Of a stretch of 21,073 nucleotides of DNA, positions 15,116 to 21,073 are shown piece after piece (position 1 is the stretch's first letter; the number at the start of each line of letters is the position of its first letter). The position numbers and the translations under genes were made by a program. The notes beneath the pieces were generated by a model. The model ran no database searches and was not told the origin of the DNA. It saw only the letters and a list, made by a program, of their open reading frames with translations. Source of the DNA: Chloroflexi bacterium UBA5177 (GTDB lineage: Bacteria; Chloroflexota; UBA5177). Location of the stretch: contig DHWR01000136.1 of NCBI GenBank assembly GCA_002413265.1, positions 24,191 through 45,263 of the forward strand, given 5' to 3'.

Positions 15116-16330
15116 TTACCCCGTCCTCCCCGGATAGACATCTAAGGCCTTACCCAGGATTATCATGGAGTGCTCGAGAGCCCTCTCTTCGAGCACAAAA
15201 GCAAAGCGTATTTCTTGTTGTCCCAGTCCGGGCGTGACGTAAAATCCGTCTCCCGGAGCGACCATCACCGTCTCGCCATCGAGGCGGAAGTCGCTGAGCA
15301 GCCAGCTTGCGAACCTCTCGCCGTCGTCAATGGGCAGACCGGCAAGGATGTAAAAGGCGCCCTCTGGGCGGCTCACGCGGACTCCCGGTATGCTTTCGAG
15401 AGCCGTGTAAACGACGTCGCGGCGACCCCGATAGGTATCGGCCAACGGATCAGTGATCGGCTGCGAATCCCTTAGAAGGGGAATGATGGCTTGCTGCTCG
15501 ACCGTCGGCGCGGAAAGCCGGGCCTGCGCGAAGCGCAGCACGCCATCCATGACTCCCGCGTTCCTGCTGGCGATGCAGCCGATGCGCGCACCGGTCGCAC
15601 TGAAGCGCTTGGAGACGCTGTCGACCACGATCACGTGTTCGGCACTGCCCTCTACCTTGAGGGCGCTCATAGAACGATCGCCTTCGAAGACTATCTCGCG
15701 ATAGGTCTCGTCGGCGATCAGGAAAAGCCCATGCCGAGCGGCGATGGCGGCCAGGCGCTCGATCTCCTCGTATGAATAGACGGTGCCGGTCGGGTTGCCC
15801 GGGGAGGTATAGAGCAGGGCACGTGTGCGCGAGGTGATGCGCGCCTCGATGGCCGCTGCCTCCGGGAGGTGATAGCCGTCCTCTGAGCCGAGCGTCACGG
15901 GAACGATGTCGACATTCGTCATGCGGGCGAAGCCGAAGTAATTGGCGTAGGTCGGCTCGAAGACGATGATCTCGTCTCCCGGGTCGGCCACGGCCATCAT
16001 GCCAAAGAGGAGCGCCTCGCTGCCCCCAGTGGTGACCAGCAGTTGATTACGCTCCAGCTCGATGCCGTGATGAGCATAGTACTCACGCCAGGCATCGATG
16101 GTCTCGGAGAGGCCCTGGGAAGGCGCATACGGAAGAACGCGAGCGTCGTACTCTCGAATGCCTCTCATCAGTGCGGCTGGCGTCAGGATGTCCGGCTGAC
16201 CGATGTTCAGGTGGTAGATGTGTACCCCCTGCGCTTTGGCACGATCGGCTAGAGGCGTCAGCTTGCGGATCGGTGAAGGCAAGGCCTCTCGCGCTCGCGC
16301 CGACGCCTGAACTCGGTGCTCCGTGACCAT
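15116..16330 (-). CDS. PLP-dependent class I/II aminotransferase (aspartate-aminotransferase-like)
   Basis: This 404-residue fold-type I aminotransferase has the PLP Lys241 in SVSKRFSATGARIG, the Asp207/Tyr210 pair in IADETYRE, the Asn of SPGNPTGTVYS and HLNIGQPD near the N-terminus. The subgroup resembles bacterial Ib aspartate or aromatic aminotransferases; the true amino donor is not fixed by sequence. ATG 16330 is preferred, since the alignment starts shortly after it and gives the usual length; ATG 16396 would add 22 low-complexity residues. It is the first gene of the minus-strand cluster that runs to cvpA, behind the promoter at 16442-16469. Confidence 0.9.
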   Translation of the reverse strand: MVTEHRVQASARAREALPSPIRKLTPLADRAKAQGVHIYHLNIGQPDILTPAALMRGIREYDARVLPYAPSQGLSETIDAWREYYAHHGIELERNQLLVTTGGSEALLFGMMAVADPGDEIIVFEPTYANYFGFARMTNVDIVPVTLGSEDGYHLPEAAAIEARITSRTRALLYTSPGNPTGTVYSYEEIERLAAIAARHGLFLIADETYREIVFEGDRSMSALKVEGSAEHVIVVDSVSKRFSATGARIGCIASRNAGVMDGVLRFAQARLSAPTVEQQAIIPLLRDSQPITDPLADTYRGRRDVVYTALESIPGVRVSRPEGAFYILAGLPIDDGERFASWLLSDFRLDGETVMVAPGDGFYVTPGLGQQEIRFAFVLEERALEHSMIILGKALDVYPGRTG

Positions 16331-16441
16331 AGAAGTGACCAAACCTCGTGCTGAGGGAATAGACGTTGCCTGGCCCGAGGGGGAAGTGAGACGCATACGC
16401 TAGCGTCGGTCAGGGTCAAGCGTTATGTTGAGCGCGTCGTT

Positions 16442-16469
16442 ATTCTACCAAGTTCTGAGGAAGAAGCAA
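16442..16469 (-). promoter_or_regulatory. Sigma70-type promoter for the aminotransferase cluster
   Basis: On the minus strand TTGCTT (16469-16464) and TAGAAT (16447-16442, 5/6 match to the -10) are separated by 16 bp, just beyond the ChrB-like stop. Predicted start is near 16435. A 10-bp palindrome ACGCTAGCGT lies in the leader at 16397-16406. Confidence 0.5.
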
Positions 16470-16476
16470 GGGTGAA

Positions 16477-16929
16477 TTAACGGTCGCTTGTGACTCTCTT
16501 GCGACAGTAGGCATATAGCGCGTCGTACAGCGGGAACTGCAGCTCGAGCAGCTCTTGGTCAATCTTTCCAGACAAACGGAACCCGGCTGCGATAGCCTCC
16601 AGCCCGGCTGCTTCGGGTCTCGCATCGCGCTGCGATTGAATGTCTGCGGCGCGGACGATCTGGGCGAGATCAAGTAGAGCGGGATCACCGCCGAGCCCGT
16701 AGGTGTCGATGAAGGCGTCGAAGCTGCAGTGGTCCCCGTGGTGAGTCAGCTCGATCTCTGCTCCCGGCAGATCGTAGGGAAGGGCGCCCTCACGCTCGGC
16801 GGTCGCCAGCACTTCGTCTCGCCCGACGAAGAGCAGCTCTGCTTCGGGATCAATGAATCGCTTGATCAGCCAGGGACAGGCGACTCGATCAACATGGATG
16901 TTCTCGCGCGTAACGAACTTTGCAGCCAA
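16477..16929 (-). CDS. ChrB C-terminal-domain protein (chromate-resistance associated)
   Basis: This 150-residue protein corresponds to the C-terminal domain of ChrB (chromate resistance exported/ChrB C-terminal family). Typical features seen are DRVACPWLIKRFIDPEAELLFV near the N-terminus, a middle ELTHHGDHCSFDAFI block and DPALLDLAQIVRAADIQ. The N-terminal winged-helix part of full ChrB is absent, so it is probably not a DNA-binding regulator by itself. Start is TTG at 16929, preceded by AAAGGAG at a 7-base spacing. It follows the MFS gene by 28 bp on the same strand, with no chrA nearby. Function may be redox or metal related; chromate resistance is only suggested by the family name. Confidence 0.85.
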   Translation of the reverse strand: MAAKFVTRENIHVDRVACPWLIKRFIDPEAELLFVGRDEVLATAEREGALPYDLPGAEIELTHHGDHCSFDAFIDTYGLGGDPALLDLAQIVRAADIQSQRDARPEAAGLEAIAAGFRLSGKIDQELLELQFPLYDALYAYCRKRVTSDR

Positions 16930-16957
16930 CTCACTTCTCCTTTATTGTGCTTCGATC

Positions 16958-18196
16958 CTAACGCTGCTCCGGCACCGGAACGCGCTTGAAAATTGACCAA
17001 AGGGTCAGATCGTAGACGATCTTCAAGAGCCCGCAGGCGACAAACGGAAGACCGAGCGCGAGCAGTGGGCCTTGAAGTAGCATCCCGCCCAGAACAGGGC
17101 TGCCCGCGGATCCCGCGCTGCGGGCCAGAGAGGTGACGCTGGCCGCGGCGGTGCGTTCCTCCGGCCGCACGAGCTCCATGGTGTATGCCTGCCGCGTTGG
17201 AACATCCATTTGGGAGAGCGATTGTCGAACGAGCAGTAGCAGCGCGGCCAGGGGGAAGGAGGGCAGCAAGGGAATGCATGCCAGGAGGATGTTTGAGGGC
17301 AGGTGGGTGAAGACCATGGTGTTGAGCAGGCCAAAGCGACGGGCCAGCGGCACCGCGGCGAGGTAGGAAAGAGCCGAAAACGTATTGGCTCCTAGAAAGA
17401 GCACGGCTAATGAGCCGAGCGAGACGCCGAATCGAAGGTGGAAGTAGAGGGCCATCAAACTTTGCACGATCAATCCACCGGCGAAGGCGTCCAGGGAGAG
17501 AAGAGCGGAAAGGGTGAGGATGATCCGGCGAGATGAGCCCAACGCAGGCAGCATCCGAGCCTTCCAGGGCAGACTCGGTCGCGCCTTCATGGCAGATGGT
17601 TCGACTTCCTGCCCCAGCCTGGTCACTACGATTGAAACCAGAAGCGCGGCGAGGACGTACAGCCCGAACATCAGCCGGATGCCGTCTCCACGGGCGATTC
17701 CCAGATGCACCAGCACATCCGGAAGACCGGCAGTGAGGGCTCCGAGTGCAAGACAGACCGATGCGACCAGGTTGTAGTGAGCGAAGCGTTCGGTGCGGCG
17801 CGAAGCATCGCCGATCTCCGCGAGCATGGCCTGCTCCAGGGGAAGAAAGGGCGCCGTCTCCGAAGCGCTCACCCCCAGGGTGCCGAAAAAGCCGGCGGCG
17901 ATGAGCAAGGGATAGTTGTGGCTCAGGCCAAACACCGCGCCGGTTGCGGCCATGAGCAGTGCGAGGCCGATGAGCGTGCGCCGTCTTCCCCAGGCGTCCG
18001 CCATCACGCCTACGAGATAGGTTGAGACGAAGTCGCCGGCAAGCGAGACGGTAAGCAGTGCGCCGATGGCCGCCGGACTGAAACCGGCGTTGCTCAGCGC
18101 CACGCCGAGGAGGACTGACAATAACCCGTAGGAAAAGGAGCGCAAGCCGCGTGCGGCCACGATCAGGCGGGTGTCGCGATTCCAACGTTCGAGCAC
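16958..18196 (-). CDS. MFS transporter
   Basis: This 412-residue permease has about 12 hydrophobic helices. The loop between helices 2 and 3 has the MFS signature (GVMADAWGRRRTLIGLALLM). A central cytoplasmic loop near residue 200-225 (EVEPSAMKARPSLPWKARML) separates the halves. A second-half motif (MDVPTRQAYTMELVRPEERTAAASV) resembles efflux-type MFS proteins. The substrate is unknown. GTG 18196 is the only start, as an in-frame TAG lies two codons upstream. It is cotranscribed with the ChrB-domain gene downstream, which suggests an efflux or stress-response pair. Unlike the plus-strand MFS at 1534, it is intact and lacks a cyclic-nucleotide domain. Confidence 0.88.
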   Translation of the reverse strand: MLERWNRDTRLIVAARGLRSFSYGLLSVLLGVALSNAGFSPAAIGALLTVSLAGDFVSTYLVGVMADAWGRRRTLIGLALLMAATGAVFGLSHNYPLLIAAGFFGTLGVSASETAPFLPLEQAMLAEIGDASRRTERFAHYNLVASVCLALGALTAGLPDVLVHLGIARGDGIRLMFGLYVLAALLVSIVVTRLGQEVEPSAMKARPSLPWKARMLPALGSSRRIILTLSALLSLDAFAGGLIVQSLMALYFHLRFGVSLGSLAVLFLGANTFSALSYLAAVPLARRFGLLNTMVFTHLPSNILLACIPLLPSFPLAALLLLVRQSLSQMDVPTRQAYTMELVRPEERTAAASVTSLARSAGSAGSPVLGGMLLQGPLLALGLPFVACGLLKIVYDLTLWSIFKRVPVPEQR

Positions 18197-18305
18197 CCGC
18201 TAGGCGCCGAGCCAGGGATCTGGAGATGGGTTCGTTTGGTACATCAACTATTTGCGAAGGGGTGGACGTGTACAAAATCGGTTTGTTTGGTAAGCGGCGA
18301 ATAGC

Positions 18306-18343
18306 CTTGCCGGCGCCGGCGACCTACGACGCGGGCCGGCAAG
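18306..18343 (+). repeat. 9-bp inverted repeat in the upstream region of the acyl-CoA dehydrogenase gene
   Basis: CTTGCCGGC (18306-18314) and GCCGGCAAG (18335-18343) are perfect complements with a 20-base loop that itself begins with GCCGGC. It lies in the 220-bp divergent gap between the MFS and acyl-CoA dehydrogenase genes, about 75 bp before the start codon. It may be a leader hairpin or operator. I could not find a convincing promoter beside it. Confidence 0.5.
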
Positions 18344-18417
18344 CCGTGACACCGCGCCTTCCCTAAGTGTCTCAGCCCATCCACGGAAGTCAAGGTAGTA
18401 GCCGAGAAAGGAAGGCC

Positions 18418-19410
18418 ATGGAAATTGTCCGGACTGCCCAGAGGCTCGCGGACGATGTGCTGTTCCCGGCAGCGCTGAAGACGGACGCCGCCGACACGCT
18501 GTCGAAGGAACTGCTTGACGAACTGGCGGATGCAGGTCTGTACGGGCTGACTGGGCCGACATGGGCGGGTGGACTCGATGCCGATTTTCAGACGGTGTGC
18601 GACGTCGTCGAGGCGCTGTCTTCCGGCTGCCTGACAACCGCGTTCGTGTGGGCTCAGCACATTGGTGGGGTGAGGGCGGCTGCAGGCAGCGACAACGCCT
18701 TGATCAAGGAGTGGGTGCGATCACTCTGCAGCGGTGAACGGCGGGCCGGCTTGGCGCTTGGTGGGGCGTTGGCTGGTAAGCCGTCTCTGCGGGCGGAGCG
18801 GACAACGGGTGGCTGGTCTTTCAACGGCGTTTCTCCGTTTGTATCGGGGTGGGGCCGGATCGATGTGGTCCATGCTGCCGCACGGAGTGACGACGGCGAG
18901 CTGGTGTGGGCGTTTGTCGACGCGCGCGAGACCGACACTCTGGTCGCACGGCGACTCGAGCTGGCGGTGTTGAACGCGACTCCCACGGCCCGCGTGGAGT
19001 TTCGAGGGCACCCGGTAGCAGACGAGCGGGTCAGCTCGGTCGCGTCGTACGTTGAGGGCGCGACACCGCCCGAAGCGCTGCGCATTCACGCCTCGTTCGC
19101 GCTTGGCGTGGCCGCTCGTTGCTGCAAGCTGCTCGGGAGGACACCTCTAGATGAGGAGCTTTCAGACTTGCGCATTGCACTCGATCGGCTCGACCCGGAG
19201 AGCATTGAGGCAGCTCGGGGAGCAGCCGGCGAGCTCGCCTGGCGGGCCGCCGGCGCGTTGGCGGTGACGACTGGAGCTCGCTCGCTCCTCATGGAAAACC
19301 AGGCACAGCTGCTGGCGCGTGAAGCCCTGTTCGTACTGGTATATGCGCTGCGTCCGGGATCACGCGCGAGTGTCCTGGCACAGCTTCGCGCCAGCTTACA
19401 TCTGCCATGA
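18418..19410 (+). CDS. Acyl-CoA dehydrogenase family protein, short form
   Basis: This 330-residue protein has an N-terminal helical domain (LSKELLDELADAGLYGLTGPTWAGGLDADF, the usual entry of acyl-CoA dehydrogenases), then a beta domain (GWSFNGVSPFVSGWGRIDVV, FAD/substrate face). Its C-terminal four-helix region is only about 110 residues, against about 150 in standard enzymes. The YxxERxxFG-type block and an evident catalytic Glu are not visible, so the substrate could be atypical; some members are flavin monooxygenase-like. Start ATG 18418 follows AAAGGAAGG at good spacing; a GTG at 18367 has no such site. It is read away from the MFS gene and sits just ahead of the RHH/PIN pair. Confidence 0.75.
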   Translation: MEIVRTAQRLADDVLFPAALKTDAADTLSKELLDELADAGLYGLTGPTWAGGLDADFQTVCDVVEALSSGCLTTAFVWAQHIGGVRAAAGSDNALIKEWVRSLCSGERRAGLALGGALAGKPSLRAERTTGGWSFNGVSPFVSGWGRIDVVHAAARSDDGELVWAFVDARETDTLVARRLELAVLNATPTARVEFRGHPVADERVSSVASYVEGATPPEALRIHASFALGVAARCCKLLGRTPLDEELSDLRIALDRLDPESIEAARGAAGELAWRAAGALAVTTGARSLLMENQAQLLAREALFVLVYALRPGSRASVLAQLRASLHLP

Positions 19411-19415
19411 CTTGC

Positions 19416-19421
19416 TATCAT
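19416..19421 (+). promoter_or_regulatory. -10 element of RHH/PIN promoter
   Basis: TATCAT matches TATAAT in 5 of 6 bases, directly before the palindrome at 19423-19441. The -35 is poor: CTTACA at 19395-19400 is 15 bp away. This may reflect repression-dependent or weak expression. Confidence 0.4.
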
Positions 19422-19422
19422 T

Positions 19423-19441
19423 TGTAAGAACAAGTCTTACA
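19423..19441. promoter_or_regulatory. Palindromic operator for the RHH antitoxin (predicted)
   Basis: TGTAAGA-ACAAG-TCTTACA is a perfect 7+7 inverted repeat that overlaps the expected transcription start. A third half-site, CTTACA, occurs at 19395-19400 before the -10. Ribbon-helix-helix antitoxins usually autoregulate through such short palindromes, so this is the probable operator. Confidence 0.6.
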
Positions 19442-19450
19442 GGAGCACCG

Positions 19451-19720
19451 ATGCGGTCATCGCACACTTTCACTATATCGCTCCCGCCGGACCTCGCGGC
19501 CGAGGTGGATCGACTTGCCGCCGAAGAGCACCGCTCGCGGAGCGAGCTGTTCCGGGAAGCCTTCCGTCGCTACGTCAATAGCCAACGCCGGTGGGACCGA
19601 ATTCTCGATCTGGGGCCTCGGGCGGCGAGAGCAGCCGGCCTCGCCAGCGAGGAGGCAATCGACGCGGCCGTGGATCAGGCAGTCCGCGATGTGCGGCGTG
19701 AGCGCCGCCGCGGCGTCTGA
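19451..19720 (+). CDS. Ribbon-helix-helix (CopG/MetJ-type) antitoxin
   Basis: This 89-residue protein has the RHH pattern at its N-terminus: strand HTFTISLP, helix PPDLAAEVDRLAAEEH, turn RSRSE, helix LFREAFRRYVNS. The C-terminal 40 residues, helical and ending in an Arg-rich tail (VRRERRRG), would contact the toxin. ATG 19451 has AGGAG at 19441-19445, five bases upstream, and follows the palindromic operator. It precedes the PIN toxin by 3 bp. A family name (CopG/VapB-like) cannot be fixed from sequence alone. Confidence 0.9.
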   Translation: MRSSHTFTISLPPDLAAEVDRLAAEEHRSRSELFREAFRRYVNSQRRWDRILDLGPRAARAAGLASEEAIDAAVDQAVRDVRRERRRGV

Positions 19721-19723
19721 CGC

Positions 19724-20140
19724 GTGAGGGTTGTCCTCGATACAAATATTCTGGTTTCGGGAGTCCTGTCGCCCACCGGCGCTGCCGGCGCATTGCTCGA
19801 TCTTGCGCTAGGTGGCCGGGTCGAGCTGGTGAGCAGTCCGATCCTGCTCGACGAGCTGGAAGACGTGTTGGGACGATTCGTGCAACGGTCTGCTGCCGCT
19901 GAGATACGTGCAGCAGTGGAGGAGATCGCGCAGGTCGTTGAGCCGGAAGTAGTTCCGATGGTGGCTGACGACCCGGACGACGACCATGTGCTCGCTGCTG
20001 CAGCGTCCGGCCGAGCACTGTACATCATCACCCGTGATCGGCATCTTCTCACGCTCGGAGAGTACGCATCGATCAGGATCCTCGACACGGTACCCGGTCT
20101 CCATGCGGTACGTGCGCGGCTTGAGGAGGCGCAGCCCTAG
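19724..20140 (+). CDS. PIN-domain toxin (VapC-like, TIGR00305/COG1569 family)
   Basis: This 138-residue PIN nuclease has the acidic residues of the active site: Asp6 in VVLDTNIL, Glu44 in LLDELE, an Asp of DDPDDDHVLA (85-87) and Asp105 in IITRDRHLL. The overall pattern (LDTNILVSG, then SSPILLDELEDVL and GEYASIRIL) is that of TIGR00305/COG1569 'toxin component, PIN family'. PIN toxins are Mg-dependent RNases that cut tRNA or rRNA. GTG 19724 is three bases after the antitoxin stop. There is no Shine-Dalgarno, and a GC-rich palindrome CGCCGCGGCG (19706-19715) lies just upstream, so translation probably relies on coupling to the antitoxin, keeping toxin level low. Confidence 0.9.
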   Translation: MRVVLDTNILVSGVLSPTGAAGALLDLALGGRVELVSSPILLDELEDVLGRFVQRSAAAEIRAAVEEIAQVVEPEVVPMVADDPDDDHVLAAAASGRALYIITRDRHLLTLGEYASIRILDTVPGLHAVRARLEEAQP

Positions 20141-20185
20141 CGCGGAGTGTCTTCTTTTCGCCCCAGCACAAGCACTCGGCGACCT

Positions 20186-21073
20186 CTAATGAGCGCGCGG
20201 TCCGGCTTCCGCTATCTCTTTCGAGACGTGACCCGCGAAATTATTCGAGAAGTTCTCAGTGAACATGGCGGCCAGGCGGCGCGCTTGCTGCTCGTAGGCT
20301 TCGGCGTTCGGCCAGGTGTCTCTGGGACGCAGAATCTGGTCCTCGACTCCGGGGACGCGTTCCGGTACGTCGAGGCCGAAGATGGGCTCGCAGCGGCAGG
20401 GCACGTCGTCGAGCTCGCCGTTTAGAGCGGCGCGGACCATGGCGCGGGTGCTTGCGATGTCGATGCGATGTCCGGTGCCGTAGGGTCCGCCGGTCCAGCC
20501 GGTGTTGACCAGCCAGACTTTGCTGCCGTGGCGCGTGAGCTTCTCACCGAGCATCCTCGAGTACACGGTGGGGTGCATGACCATGAAGGGAGCACCAAAA
20601 CAGGTGCTGAAGTTCGGCTGCGGCTCCGTCACGCCCTTCTCCGTGCCCGCGACCTTCGCCGTGTAACCGGATAGGAAGTAGTACTGCGCCTGCTCTTTGT
20701 TGAGCCTGGCTATAGGGGGCAAGACGCCGAAGGCATCGGCAGTGAGAAAGACGATGTTCTTGGGATGGCCGCCGACGCCGGAAAGGTCGACGCGTGGAAT
20801 GTACGAGAGCGGGAACGCGGCGCGGGTATTTTCGGTGAGCGACGCGTCGTTCAGATCGAGCCGGCGGGTGTGAGGATCGATGACCACGTTCTCGAGCACC
20901 GTGCCGAAGCGGAGCGCGGCATCGTAGATGAGGGGCTCGGCCTGCTCGGAAATTCGGATGGTTTTCGCGTACGAGCCGCCCTCGAAGTTGAAGACGCCCG
21001 CATCGCTCCAGCCATGCTCGTCGTCGCCGATGAGGGTTCGGCTGGGATCCGTGGAGAGCGTGGTCTTTCCGGT
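20186..21073 (-). CDS. pckA: Phosphoenolpyruvate carboxykinase (ATP), C-terminal part (5' end outside window)
   Basis: This gene encodes the gluconeogenic enzyme converting oxaloacetate and ATP to phosphoenolpyruvate, ADP and CO2. The frame is open from base 21073 inward, giving the last 295 residues of about 520-540. It opens in the P-loop (TGKTTLSTD, kinase-1a) followed by LIGDDEHGW (kinase-2, Mg-binding Asp pair), [10 protein letters not shown], then [13 protein letters not shown] (substrate Arg region), and the adenine region ending with [15 protein letters not shown]. All are classic for ATP-dependent PckA. It is convergent with the PIN gene, 45 bp apart. Confidence 0.95.
   Translation of the reverse strand, partial: TGKTTLSTDPSRTLIGDDEHGWSDAGVFNFEGGSYAKTIRISEQAEPLIYDAALRFGTVLENVVIDPHTRRLDLNDASLTENTRAAFPLSYIPRVDLSGVGGHPKNIVFLTADAFGVLPPIARLNKEQAQYYFLSGYTAKVAGTEKGVTEPQPNFSTCFGAPFMVMHPTVYSRMLGEKLTRHGSKVWLVNTGWTGGPYGTGHRIDIASTRAMVRAALNGELDDVPCRCEPIFGLDVPERVPGVEDQILRPRDTWPNAEAYEQQARRLAAMFTENFSNNFAGHVSKEIAEAGPRAH

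Noticed and set aside
16866..18275. 469-codon minus-strand frame covering the MFS gene
   Set aside because: Arg/Pro/Ser-rich shadow frame; the MFS frame has clear transmembrane helices and the loop signature.

Overview
The window is a GC-rich stretch of bacterial chromosome, densely coded on both strands, with no rRNA, tRNA, CRISPR array, insertion sequence or phage module that I can recognise. Gene content is mostly housekeeping plus accessory regulatory and secreted functions. A radical SAM/PDZ/DUF512 protein, a prodomain-less subtilase paired with a GAF protein, a DUF1684 protein, an ATP-type PEP carboxykinase and a small VEGH-repeat acidic protein suggest a free-living Gram-positive-type or Chloroflexota/Dormibacterota/Actinomycetota-like soil bacterium. 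This placement is inference from gene content only.

Layout. 1-294: 3' end of recJ (+). 299-327: hairpin terminator. 380-592: small acidic protein with three VEG(H/R) repeats (-), downstream of a Crp/Fnr regulator at 696-1406 (-). 1534-3282: an MFS transporter fused to a C-terminal cyclic-nucleotide-binding domain (+), broken by two frameshifts and an amber codon. 3245-4925: a cytosolic subtilase followed by an overlapping GAF gene (-). 5019-7061: radical SAM/PDZ protein and inorganic pyrophosphatase (-), behind a good sigma70-type promoter at 7135-7163. 7208-9634: a secreted or anchored GH5 glycoside hydrolase fused to an esterase-like alpha/beta-hydrolase whose nucleophile serine is replaced by glycine (-). 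9843-10370: eroded HD-GYP remnant (+).

10449-16330 is a tightly packed six-gene minus-strand cluster: class I aminotransferase, XerC/D-type recombinase, M6-like metallopeptidase, PHP-domain phosphoesterase, DUF1684 protein and CvpA-family membrane protein. The last three genes are joined by short stop/start overlaps (ATGGGTAA, GTGA and CTGA), the last implying a rare CTG start. A promoter at 16442-16469 can drive the cluster. 16477-18196: MFS transporter followed by a ChrB C-terminal-domain protein (-). 18418-19410: short acyl-CoA dehydrogenase-like protein (+). 19451-20140: ribbon-helix-helix antitoxin and PIN-domain toxin (+) with a palindromic operator over the predicted transcription start. 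20186-21073: C-terminal half of pckA (-), running off the window.

How they may work together. Two cyclic-nucleotide-binding proteins, the Crp/Fnr regulator and the MFS fusion, are divergent neighbours, which suggests the regulator once controlled the transporter, now apparently inactivated. The subtilase-GAF pair looks like a sensor/effector protease unit. The strongest candidates for unreported biology are the VEGH-repeat protein, the GH5 fusion with a missing esterase nucleophile, and the subtilase-GAF pair. I saw no clear multi-gene defence or secondary-metabolite system.
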